From: Proteiniphilum sp. UBA4084
Lineage (GTDB): Bacteria; Bacteroidota; Bacteroidia; Bacteroidales; Dysgonomonadaceae
Direction: 5' to 3'
DNA length: 13,498 nucleotides
NCBI GenBank assembly: GCA_002383605.1
Contig: DFYK01000057.1
Span: forward strand, 1 to 13,498
Position numbers and translations under genes: made by a program. Below, one piece after another: positions 7,296 to 13,498 of the stretch. Position 1 is the first letter of the stretch, and every line of letters starts with the position of its first letter. A model generated the notes under the pieces. The model did no database searches. It was not told the origin of the DNA and saw nothing but the letters and a program-made list of their open reading frames with translations.

Positions 7296-8429
7296 CTAAG
7301 CGAAAAAAGAAACTGCGCGGGAAAAAATATGGGTGAAGGCATTGTTGAGAGATACTTGATCTTTGGTTTGCAGGGGAAATGGGTTTTCGTGGGTATAGTC
7401 AAAAGGAAAATCGAGCAGGGAGATGGTCGCCTCTGTGGTTTCATTACCCAATGCTTCCCGCACCCCATGATAAGGAATCACACGATCTTTCTCCAATGCT
7501 ACTCCGGCGATTCTGTTGCGGATGCGGGAGAAAAAATCCTCCCGTTCAGTCTGAAGGCGGCCCGGTAGGATCATCTGAAAGAAGGCTTTGAATGCATTGT
7601 CGTGCTGCCATCGACTCTCCGGTTCTTTGCCAAAGTGGTGCACATAATAATCCTGCATCCTGTTGAAGGCAGCCCTATCCATGATGCTTCTGGATATGCC
7701 ATACATGGAACGAAAGATGCTCCCACCACAAAACATAAAGAGACGGGAGTCTGCAAAAAGGTTTTGCTCGTTGGCCATCAGGGCTATCTGTGACAGGAAC
7801 GCGCCGATGGAATAGGCAAATATATCGATATGGCATCCTTCTTTAAAGAGAGGATGTTTCCCGCTTTTAATCGCTCCGAATAGCGTGGTCAGATCGGCCC
7901 AGGTCTGTCGCCCCGAGAGATAAAAACGCTCCGGATTCTGAGAGATGCGATCGCTCAGCGCCACATTGGCGAAGCTCACCGTGCGGTCATCTTCATACTG
8001 TCGTCTGCGAAAATTGAGGAGATCAACCAGACTGCGGGGGTTGGACCATGTCTGCGGTGATCGGTTCATGTGAAAGGCTATCGGAAAGAGGATCACCGGC
8101 CTGTCGGTCTGCATGGAAAGAAACTCTGCCCAGGGAAGGTACTTAGTCCAGTTGCGCTCGTTGAGTCCATGCAACAGGAGGATGGCCTTTTCATGGCGAT
8201 TGCTGCCCGATGGCAGAAATACCGGATACTCGAATGCGAAGTTTTCACTGATTGAAAGAATCTCCGTCTGACTCTCTTTCTCGTCATCGCATAGCGTACT
8301 ATGGAAGCGAAAAAAACGGATATCAGTACCAGTTTCCTTCAGATGACTTTCTGCCCCTTGCCTGAAACAGTTGTTCAATGCAATGTAACGTTCATTGTAG
8401 TTCATTCTTTTTCTGGATTTTGCCAGCAA
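7296..8429 (-). CDS. DUF6051-type alpha/beta-hydrolase
   Basis: A 377-aa protein with no signal peptide. Alpha/beta-hydrolase features are AILLLHGLNERNW (oxyanion HG, residues 87-88), the nucleophile elbow FAYSIGA (Ser207, an A-x-S-x-G form), a probable Asp in EKDRVIP (Asp315) and a probable His in YTHENPF (His347), in the order nucleophile-acid-histidine. The whole sequence resembles the DUF6051 family known from Bacteroidetes; that name is recalled, not searched. Members are uncharacterised; an esterase or acyl hydrolase is plausible. Start could be the ATG at 8429 or, more like the family, MNYNERY eight codons later (8405). Upstream lies the divergent LytTR control region; no minus-strand promoter box was found. 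The stop codon abuts the truncated ThuA sequence in the same frame. Confidence 0.75.
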   Translation of the reverse strand: MLAKSRKRMNYNERYIALNNCFRQGAESHLKETGTDIRFFRFHSTLCDDEKESQTEILSISENFAFEYPVFLPSGSNRHEKAILLLHGLNERNWTKYLPWAEFLSMQTDRPVILFPIAFHMNRSPQTWSNPRSLVDLLNFRRRQYEDDRTVSFANVALSDRISQNPERFYLSGRQTWADLTTLFGAIKSGKHPLFKEGCHIDIFAYSIGAFLSQIALMANEQNLFADSRLFMFCGGSIFRSMYGISRSIMDRAAFNRMQDYYVHHFGKEPESRWQHDNAFKAFFQMILPGRLQTEREDFFSRIRNRIAGVALEKDRVIPYHGVREALGNETTEATISLLDFPFDYTHENPFPLQTKDQVSLNNAFTHIFSRAVSFFA

Positions 8430-8491
8430 AGAAAGAGTCTTTTCAGGCTATTGACAAACCAAAGGGAAAAGGGCGTGTTTCATGGGACGAA

Positions 8492-8510
8492 TTCACCCAT
8501 ATGGGGTGAA
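8492..8510. promoter_or_regulatory. Palindrome TTCACCC-N5-GGGTGAA, possible operator
   Basis: A perfect 7-bp inverted repeat with a 5-nt centre (ATATG) lies in the intergenic region between the divergent hydrolase and LytTR genes, 45 nt upstream of promoter P1. Size and symmetry fit a dimeric regulator site. No T-run follows on either strand, so it is unlikely to be a terminator. The binding protein is unknown. Confidence 0.45.
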
Positions 8511-8554
8511 ATTCTGTATGGAGGGGTAAAAAAACGACCCGCTATCTTCGGTTA

Positions 8555-8588
8555 TTTTTGGTAAGTCGTCAATAAAAATCTACATTTG
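8555..8588 (+). promoter_or_regulatory. Promoter P1 of the LytTR regulator gene
   Basis: TTTTTG (8555-8560), a 20-nt spacer and TACATTTG (8581-8588) fit the Bacteroidetes promoter consensus at its usual spacing. Predicted transcription start is near 8595, giving a leader of about 93 nt to the ATG at 8688. The 12-bp palindrome at 8590-8601 covers the predicted start point. Confidence 0.65.
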
Positions 8589-8589
8589 T

Positions 8590-8601
8590 ATCATATATGA
8601 T
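8590..8601. promoter_or_regulatory. 12-bp perfect palindrome over the P1 start site
   Basis: ATCATATATGAT is fully self-complementary and begins one base after the P1 -7 box, so a protein bound there would block initiation. It is AT-rich and short, so chance is possible. Confidence 0.35.
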
Positions 8602-8620
8602 GCACCTCACCATAGTGCAA

Positions 8621-8657
8621 GCAAGCTTGCCGCTGTGTTGGGCTTTCATTATATTTG
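8621..8657 (+). promoter_or_regulatory. Promoter P2 with embedded palindrome, proximal to the LytTR gene
   Basis: TTG (8627-8629), a 20-nt spacer and TATATTTG (8650-8657) form a second consensus-like promoter; the start point would be about 8663, 25 nt before the ATG. The upstream box sits within a perfect 10-bp palindrome, GCAAGCTTGC (8621-8630). The -7 box also overlaps the TTG that could be misread as a start codon at 8655. Confidence 0.5.
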
Positions 8658-8687
8658 TATCGGACGGTCCAAAAAATATATTCTGTG

Positions 8688-9542
8688 ATGGACGGACAAA
8701 TCCCGGCATATTTATACGCAAAGAATAACAGCATAAAGACGATTTTCTTTACGGCTCTTTTTGCGCTGTTATTCATCAATCTTTTTCAGCCTTTCGGTTC
8801 CCGTGACTGGTATCCGGGCGTTTCTGACATCAAATATTTTGCATTTTCCAGCCTGATCATCCTCACAGGCATGCTGGTCGTGGTGATCAGTCGGGTAATC
8901 CTCACAGCCTATTCGAAAAAAAAGGGTGTACTATATTGGCAATATGCGCTGTGGATCTTGTGTGAAATAGTGGCAATGGCCGTTTTTTATACCCTGTTTG
9001 CCAAGTTTTTTCCCAAAGACGGAATGGTGAGAGACATTTCTGAAATCTTTCGTCAGAGCCTGATCAATACAGCTTTGGTGTTGCTGCTACCCTATACGAT
9101 ATCATGGCTTTATTTTTCCTGGAAGGAAAAAAGCAGGCTCCTGGAACATATGGAACAGGAGCAAGCCGTGGAGGTACATGCCAAAACGCTGGTTGCTTTT
9201 CCGGATGAAAAAGGCGACCTGAAGATCTCCATCGTGTTGGACAAACTGCTTTATATTGAATCTGCAGATAATTATGCAACCATTTATTACCTCAACAAAT
9301 CGAATAAATCACATTATCTGATTCGCAACTCGTTGAAATGGATGGAGGAGAACCTGGCCAAAGATACCCCGCTGATCCGTTGTCATCGGTCCTACATCGT
9401 GAATATGGACAAGGTGAAGATACTGAAAAAAGAGAAGGGCGGCATCATGCTGGAGCTGGATGCGGAGAATACGCCCGACATTCCCGTATCAAAAACCTAT
9501 TACGATGCTTTCATGCACAAGTTTTCACAGTACTCGGTCTAG
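8688..9542 (+). CDS. Membrane-anchored LytTR-family transcriptional regulator
   Basis: A 284-aa protein from ATG 8688. Four hydrophobic segments (about residues 18-36, 51-72, 84-105 and 124-146) are followed by a short charged linker (SWKEKSRLLEHMEQEQAVEV) and a LytTR DNA-binding domain (about 180-282). The domain shows ILYIESADNYA-like and PLIRCHRSYIVNMDKVKIL elements, the family's strongest signature. No response-regulator receiver domain is present, so it is a one-component, membrane-held regulator, a type frequent in Bacteroidetes, probably sensing a membrane or envelope signal. An in-frame TTG at 8655 would add 11 residues, but it lies in a promoter box, so I use the ATG. It may control itself or the divergent hydrolase gene; this is inferred from position. 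It ends convergently with the amylase gene. Confidence 0.88.
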   Translation: MDGQIPAYLYAKNNSIKTIFFTALFALLFINLFQPFGSRDWYPGVSDIKYFAFSSLIILTGMLVVVISRVILTAYSKKKGVLYWQYALWILCEIVAMAVFYTLFAKFFPKDGMVRDISEIFRQSLINTALVLLLPYTISWLYFSWKEKSRLLEHMEQEQAVEVHAKTLVAFPDEKGDLKISIVLDKLLYIESADNYATIYYLNKSNKSHYLIRNSLKWMEENLAKDTPLIRCHRSYIVNMDKVKILKKEKGGIMLELDAENTPDIPVSKTYYDAFMHKFSQYSV

Positions 9543-9558
9543 GAAAAATGTATTTTTC
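9543..9558. terminator. Weak AT-rich hairpin between convergent genes
   Basis: GAAAAATGTATTTTTC directly after the LytTR stop can fold into a 6-bp stem with a 4-nt loop, with T- or A-rich arms on either strand. Placement between two convergent genes fits a bidirectional terminator, but the stem is weak and has only one G-C pair. Confidence 0.3.
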
Positions 9559-9583
9559 AAACAATTAAGTTTGCGATACATCG

Positions 9584-9617
9584 AAACCCATAAACCCGAA
9601 ACCTGCAAACCCTAAAC
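9584..9617. repeat. Short AAACCC (GGGTTT on minus) tandem-like repeat
   Basis: AAACCC or a near copy recurs at 9584, 9592, 9599, 9607 and 9614 with 7-8 nt spacing. The run covers the end of the amylase gene including its TAG (9612-9614) and its immediate downstream sequence. On the amylase strand this gives spaced G runs (3, 3, 2, 3). Confidence 0.5.
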
Positions 9618-11069
9618 TCTTTTCAGGTACACCGAGAGTGAGCCGTCGCCCACGTGGAACCAGCCCCGACCATCGTCACCGATAATCACATCTTCCTCTA
9701 CCCGTCCCAGTTTATCATACCAGGCCGTTCCTGCGTAATCGGTTCCCACAAACATCGGTTTCGTGCCTCCCGCTGCATTGCTCATGATTACCACGCAACC
9801 ATCGGGATGATCTGCATCGCCGCGGCGGATCCAGCCCACCACATGCTCATGATCGAAATAGTCCTCCTGATCGCCATACGCAAAATCGCGCCGCACATCC
9901 AGCAACTGATCAATCATCCATTGCATGCCAGGCTTCTGATTTTCACCGCCTACACCATAATAATCACCCAGAAAGAGGCAGGGATAACCGTCCTTCCGCA
10001 GAAGGATAAGGGCATAGGCCTGTGGCTTGAACCAGTCCTGTACATAGGGATTCCCTTCAGTAAGGTGGGAGTCGTGGTTGTCTACAAACGTCACTGCCAG
10101 CAGAGGATGTTTCTCTACGAGTGTACTCTGGAAAATATTGCGCATATCGAAACCGGGCCCATCCGCGGCACATTGTTTAAAATTGTAATGAAGGGCTACA
10201 TCGAAGAGATCGATCTTATACTCCACGTTACGCATATACTCCTCAATGTCCATTCCGTCGTAGTAGGAATATTCTCCCACCACATAAAATTCCTCTCCGA
10301 ATTCACCCCGTACATGGTTGATGAAATCCTTGATGAACCAGTCGTTGATATGTTTGATGGCGTCGAGCCGCACGCCGTCGATGCCTGTTTCACGGATAAA
10401 CCAGCTGATCCATTTTTTTGTCTCTTCCTGCACCTGCGGATGCTTGTAATCGATATCGGTAAACATCAGAAAATCGAAGTTGGCAAATTCGTGACCCACC
10501 GACCGGTCGTTCACGTCGATACCTTTATTATCACCCAGAATAATGTAAATGGCATCTTTGTTATCCCGGTAGTTGTAATCCGTCGCAGAGAAATGTTCCC
10601 AGCTCCATTCGAAATCTGAATATTGTTTGTTGCGACCGGGGAAAGTAAAGCGGGTAAATCCCTCAATCTCGTAAGGTTCGGTGATGGCCTTGTTGCGGTC
10701 GTGCGGGTCTACTTCCACCACACGGAATGTTTGTAATTCATCGCCACCACCCTTGTGGTTGAGTACCACGTCGCCATAAACTGCAATGCCGTTGTCGTGC
10801 AGTGCCTGAATGCAGTCGTGCAGCTCCTGCCTGGTTCCGTACTTGGTGCGGACGGTACCTTTCTGGTCGAACTCTCCCAGATCATACACATCATAGGCCG
10901 AGTATCCCACATCGTTTGAGCTGAGCCCTTTGTAGCAAGGTGGAATCCACACGCTGGTAATACCTATTTGGCTCAGATGTTGCGCATCTTCCTTCAGTCT
11001 GTTCCAGAGATTGCCGTCGTCCGGCAGAAACCACTCAAAGTATTGCATCATTATTCCATTGGTCCGCAT
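9612..11069 (-). CDS. Cytoplasmic alpha-amylase, GH13 (GH13_5-like)
   Basis: A 485-aa enzyme hydrolysing internal alpha-1,4-glucosidic bonds of starch, glycogen or maltodextrin. The four GH13 regions are clear: DVVLNHK (100-106), GVRLDAIKH with nucleophile Asp236, VVGEYSY with acid/base Glu266, and FVDNHDSH with Asp333. A beta-sandwich domain C closes the protein (about 400-485). The protein resembles the liquefying bacterial amylases and E. coli cytoplasmic AmyA in length and motifs. Homologues start with a short leader before MMQYFEW, so ATG 11067-11069 (MRTNGIMMQYFEW) is preferred. Longer readings from 11096 or 11156 add residues without a convincing signal peptide. Absence of a signal places it in the cytoplasm. 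It diverges from rnpB, and no good promoter was identified for it. Confidence 0.93.
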   Translation of the reverse strand: MRTNGIMMQYFEWFLPDDGNLWNRLKEDAQHLSQIGITSVWIPPCYKGLSSNDVGYSAYDVYDLGEFDQKGTVRTKYGTRQELHDCIQALHDNGIAVYGDVVLNHKGGGDELQTFRVVEVDPHDRNKAITEPYEIEGFTRFTFPGRNKQYSDFEWSWEHFSATDYNYRDNKDAIYIILGDNKGIDVNDRSVGHEFANFDFLMFTDIDYKHPQVQEETKKWISWFIRETGIDGVRLDAIKHINDWFIKDFINHVRGEFGEEFYVVGEYSYYDGMDIEEYMRNVEYKIDLFDVALHYNFKQCAADGPGFDMRNIFQSTLVEKHPLLAVTFVDNHDSHLTEGNPYVQDWFKPQAYALILLRKDGYPCLFLGDYYGVGGENQKPGMQWMIDQLLDVRRDFAYGDQEDYFDHEHVVGWIRRGDADHPDGCVVIMSNAAGGTKPMFVGTDYAGTAWYDKLGRVEEDVIIGDDGRGWFHVGDGSLSVYLKRV

Positions 11070-11225
11070 AAAGTTGTTGTTGAAGGTTATTTGCATATAA
11101 ACAGTGGTTAGGCTTCTGAAGTTTTTGAAAGTTGTCAAAAAAATAACAGACGGCATTGCTACAAGGGAGAGGATGGATTGATAAAGAAAAAAGATGAAAA
11201 CGGTGAATAAATCATAACTTATTAT

Positions 11226-11233
11226 TAATTTTG
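11226..11233 (+). promoter_or_regulatory. -7 box of the rnpB promoter
   Basis: TAATTTTG matches TAnnTTTG. Six to seven bases downstream is position 11239-11240, coinciding with the predicted 5' end of RNase P RNA helix P1. The upstream element at 20-nt spacing is only GGTG (11202-11205), a poor match. Confidence 0.6.
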
Positions 11234-11236
11234 CAG

Positions 11237-11590
11237 TTGCAGCAGGTCGGTTTGTCGCTCACCGCAAGGTGGGAGGAAAGTCCGGGCAACACAGAGCGCC
11301 ATACTTCCTAACGGGAAGCTGTTCGTGAGGGCAGATGAGCGTAACAGAAAATAACCGCCCCGTAAGGGGTAAGGGTGAAAAGGCGGGGTAAGAGCCCACC
11401 GGATGCCGTGGTAACACGGCATGCCGTACGCGTTATGGGTTGCAAGGCCATGTATACCGGATAATCAGGGTTGCTCGCCCGATGCCGGGGGGTAGGCCGC
11501 TAAAGGAGGATGGCGACATCGCTCCGCAGATAAATGACAAACATCCCGATATTTTCGGGATACAGAACCCGGCTTACAGACCGGCTGCTT
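11237..11590 (+). ncRNA. rnpB: RNase P RNA (M1-type)
   Basis: The catalytic RNA of ribonuclease P, which trims tRNA 5' leaders. Conserved blocks in order are GAGGAAAGTCCGGGC (from 11273), ACAGAAAATAACCGCC (from 11345), AAGGGTGAAAAGGCGGGGTA, AGAGCCCACCGG, AGATAAATGAC (from 11528) and ACAGAACCCGGCTTACAG (from 11562). Helix P1 pairs GCAGCAGGTC (11239-11248) with GACCGGCTGC (11579-11588) with one mismatch, fixing both ends to within a few bases. Length of about 350 nt is normal for a type A RNA. Seven T residues follow at 11589-11595 and may give termination, although no strong separate terminator hairpin precedes them. The membrane-protein gene starts about 20 nt later, so some read-through is likely. 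Confidence 0.95.
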
Positions 11591-11610
11591 TTTTTATAAA
11601 AAAGGAAGTT

Positions 11611-13161
11611 ATGGGGAAGAACGGTAAGAACAGGTACCGCGAGGAAGAGGAAGAACCCGGCAGGCTTGATCGGTTGAGGATCAAAGTGAAGGAGGTAATC
11701 AAGTTTTTATCTTACGATATCTGGCGTTCCAACCCGGAAACCCTCTCCAACAAGAAAAATATCCTCTATAACGCCATTAAGATCGTCATGCTCACCGTGC
11801 GGAACGTGCAGGAGCTGAATATTGCGGCAAGTTCCCGTTCGCTTACCTACCGCACCCTTCTTTCCATTGTTCCGTTGCTGGCAGTGATCTTTGCCATTGC
11901 CCGTGGTTTTGGCATAGAAAACATCATGGAGAGCAGTATCTTTAACCTGATGACGGGTGAAGAGGTTGACACCACCAGGGTCGTTACAGAGGCAGTCGTA
12001 CCGCCCGATACGGCTCTTATCGGCATGGATGTGTGGAGTGCCGAAAACAGCGGTCGCATTGCTCCCGCAACAGCAGGAGAGAGGGATATGCAGTTTCAGG
12101 AGGTGGCTACGGCGGAGGGCAGAACGCGCGAGTTTCTGGATATGCTGTTTCAGTTGATCGACAATTCACTGGAAGAGGCCAAGGGCGGTGGAGTGTTCGC
12201 CGGTGTGGGGATCCTGCTCTTCCTCTATACGATCCTGCTCCTTTTCAATGATATTGAGAACAATCTGAACAAGATATGGCAAGTGAGTAAAGGTCGGAGT
12301 ATCGGACGGAAGGTGACCGACTATACTGCAATGGTGCTTTTTATCCCGATCTTTTTTATTCTTGTCAACGCATTGAATATTCTCAGTTATCCGCAAAACA
12401 ACACGCTCAAGATCATTTATATCCTTTACCCGTTTATTCCGCGGCTTTTGAACATCATTCCTTTTGTGGTGATGATCCTGATATTTACTTCGGTATATAA
12501 ATTCTTACCCAATGTGAAGGTGAAATTTCAGAACGCGCTGCTGGCCGGTATACTTGCCGGGTTAGCCTTTCAGTTTTTCCAGATGCTTTACCTGAGCGGA
12601 CAGCTATGGATTACCCGCTACAATGCCATATATGGTACTTTTGCCGCCATCCCGCTGATGCTCCTCTGGATACAGTTGTCTTGGTTTATCACCCTCATTG
12701 GGGCTGAGGTGTCTTATGCCGCCCAGAATGTACGCAAGTTTTCTTTTGAAAAAGAGACGAAAAATATCAGCCGCAGGTACCGGGACTTCTTTACGCTGAT
12801 GATCGCTTCGGTGATTATCCGTCGTTTTGCAGATGAACTGCCCCCCTATACAGCCGATCAGCTCTCAGAAAAGTGCAAGGTGCCTTCCCGGCTGACCCAT
12901 GATATCCTCGATGTACTGATGGAGGTCAATATAATATCTACCACACCCATACCCGAAGATGAACTGGTAATGGCTTTTCAGCCGGCAGTAGACATCAATC
13001 TGATCTCTGTGAATTATCTGATGGCCAAGCTGGACGAAAAGGGATCCGAGGACTTTATGATCGATACGAAGGGTGAGTTTCACGAACACTGGAAGGTACT
13101 GGTCAACACCCGCCTCTGCATGTATGATAATAATAAAGACCTGCTGCTGAAAGATCTATGA
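11611..13161 (+). CDS. YihY/BrkB-family membrane protein with an extracytoplasmic-loop insertion
   Basis: A 516-aa inner-membrane protein. After a charged N-terminus (REEEEEPGRLDRL) the YihY core begins at SRSLTYRTLLSIVPLLAVIFAIA (first TM, about 77-98). Further TM segments lie near 193-213, 237-259, 268-295, 306-330 and 341-370, with family-typical GGGVFAGVG, DIENNLNKIW and YGTFAAIPLMLLWIQLSW. A soluble C-terminal domain (about 385-516) looks winged-helix-like. Family function is unsettled; the old tie to RNase BN was withdrawn. Residues about 117-175, rich in V, T, A and E, form an insertion between TM1 and TM2 where relatives have a short link. ATG 11611 has AGGAAG five to ten bases upstream, unusually SD-like for this phylum. 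Upstream in-frame codons from 11440 lie inside rnpB and are excluded. No promoter is seen between rnpB and this gene. Confidence 0.88.
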   Translation: MGKNGKNRYREEEEEPGRLDRLRIKVKEVIKFLSYDIWRSNPETLSNKKNILYNAIKIVMLTVRNVQELNIAASSRSLTYRTLLSIVPLLAVIFAIARGFGIENIMESSIFNLMTGEEVDTTRVVTEAVVPPDTALIGMDVWSAENSGRIAPATAGERDMQFQEVATAEGRTREFLDMLFQLIDNSLEEAKGGGVFAGVGILLFLYTILLLFNDIENNLNKIWQVSKGRSIGRKVTDYTAMVLFIPIFFILVNALNILSYPQNNTLKIIYILYPFIPRLLNIIPFVVMILIFTSVYKFLPNVKVKFQNALLAGILAGLAFQFFQMLYLSGQLWITRYNAIYGTFAAIPLMLLWIQLSWFITLIGAEVSYAAQNVRKFSFEKETKNISRRYRDFFTLMIASVIIRRFADELPPYTADQLSEKCKVPSRLTHDILDVLMEVNIISTTPIPEDELVMAFQPAVDINLISVNYLMAKLDEKGSEDFMIDTKGEFHEHWKVLVNTRLCMYDNNKDLLLKDL

Positions 13162-13228
13162 AAAGTTTCCATGCCTTATCCTGAAATCATGCACAAAGTA
13201 TGGGCACAACTGTATGACAACCTGTTTC

Positions 13229-13498
13229 CTAATCCAGCACCAGGAAATCGTACCATTCAGGCCTGAACTTTTTTACTTCCCTGCTCAATTCTCGCGCTTT
13301 TCCCTCGCAAAACCGATCGAGCAGCAGCCAGAATCTTTCTCCGTGATTCATCTCCACCGTATGAGCCAGTTCATGGAGTATCACATAGTTGATCAGTCTC
13401 TCAGGGAGCAGCATCAAAAAGAGTGAGAAGTTGATATTTTTCTGTGCAGAGCAGCTTCCCCAGCGCCCTTTGCTGCTGTTGATCTTTATCCCCCGATA
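13229..13498 (-). CDS. YgjP-type zinc metallopeptidase, C-terminal part
   Basis: The frame is open from the window edge and ends at TAG (13231-13229), giving 89 residues; the N-terminal half lies outside. KGRWGSCSAQKNINF followed by LINYVILHELAHTVEMNHG is diagnostic for the YgjP-like (PF01863, DUF45) metallopeptidases. HELAH supplies two zinc-binding histidines and the catalytic Glu, and the His of MNHGERFW the third ligand. It is a putative cytoplasmic protein with unknown substrate. The ending FRPEWYDFLVLD is intact. It is convergent with the YihY gene, 67 nt apart, with no obvious terminator in between. Confidence 0.88.
   Translation of the reverse strand, partial: YRGIKINSSKGRWGSCSAQKNINFSLFLMLLPERLINYVILHELAHTVEMNHGERFWLLLDRFCEGKARELSREVKKFRPEWYDFLVLD

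Noticed and set aside
8655..8687. TTG start adding 11 residues to the LytTR protein
   Set aside because: The TTG is part of a TATATTTG promoter box, and an ATG with family-like spacing to the first membrane segment follows at 8688.
9654..10619. 321-codon open frame on the plus strand opposite the alpha-amylase
   Set aside because: The opposite strand encodes all four GH13 regions without interruption; the antisense translation looks like a shadow of amylase codons with no recognisable domain.
11070..11156. 29-residue N-terminal extension of the amylase
   Set aside because: Homologous cytoplasmic amylases begin shortly before MMQYFEW, and the extension lacks a convincing signal peptide pattern.
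11440..11610. N-terminal extension of the YihY-like reading frame by 57 codons
   Set aside because: These codons lie inside the conserved 3' half of RNase P RNA, and the translation does not resemble the family. ATG 11611 has a good ribosome-binding sequence.
1..13498. CRISPR array, tRNA genes, insertion sequence or prophage
   Set aside because: No regularly spaced repeats, no tRNA-like cloverleaf with a TTCRA arm, and no transposase, integrase or phage structural motifs were seen in any frame.

Overview
The window looks like chromosomal DNA of a Bacteroidetes bacterium, probably of the order Bacteroidales. The grounds are promoter-like TAnnTTTG boxes, one with a TTTG box 19 nt upstream; AT-rich leaders mostly without Shine-Dalgarno sequences; secreted or lipoprotein glycosidases and a serine-type sulfatase; and a membrane-anchored LytTR regulator. 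The genus cannot be fixed from sequence alone.

Layout. Positions 1-833 (+): the tail of an unrecognised gene, then a beta-phosphoglucomutase-like HAD hydrolase. Positions 869-1998 (-): a compact AT-rich toxin-antitoxin module, an HTH/DUF433 antitoxin followed by a PIN-like DUF5615-type toxin. They overlap by ATGA and are read from a near-perfect promoter with an almost absent leader. Positions 2053-8429 (-): a glycan-degradation block. In transcription order it holds an alpha/beta-hydrolase of DUF6051 type, a 5'-truncated ThuA-domain remnant, a GH43-like lipoprotein, a serine-type sulfatase lipoprotein, an intrinsic terminator, a secreted endonuclease/exonuclease/phosphatase (EEP) protein and a secreted GH20-like glycosidase. 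The EEP and GH20 genes overlap by 74 nt. No SusC/SusD pair lies in the window, so this is either the edge of a polysaccharide utilisation locus or an orphan degradation cluster.

Positions 8430-8687 form a divergent intergenic region with two good promoter candidates and three palindromes, reading into a 4-TM LytTR regulator (start reassigned to 8688). Convergent to it is a cytoplasmic GH13 alpha-amylase (start reassigned to 11069). Divergent from the amylase is rnpB, the RNase P RNA (about 11237-11590). It is followed after about 20 nt by a YihY/BrkB-type membrane protein (start reassigned to 11611) carrying an unusual insertion. The window closes with the C-terminal part of a YgjP-type zinc metallopeptidase on the minus strand.

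How it fits together. The minus-strand block would remove sulfate, pentose-type and N-acetylhexosamine-type units from a complex glycan in the periplasm, and the amylase handles internal alpha-glucan. Substrates are inferred from family only. The points most worth a second look are the toxin-antitoxin pair, the ThuA remnant lying in frame directly behind a stop codon, the 74-nt gene overlap, the palindrome-rich LytTR control region, and the rnpB-yihY arrangement.
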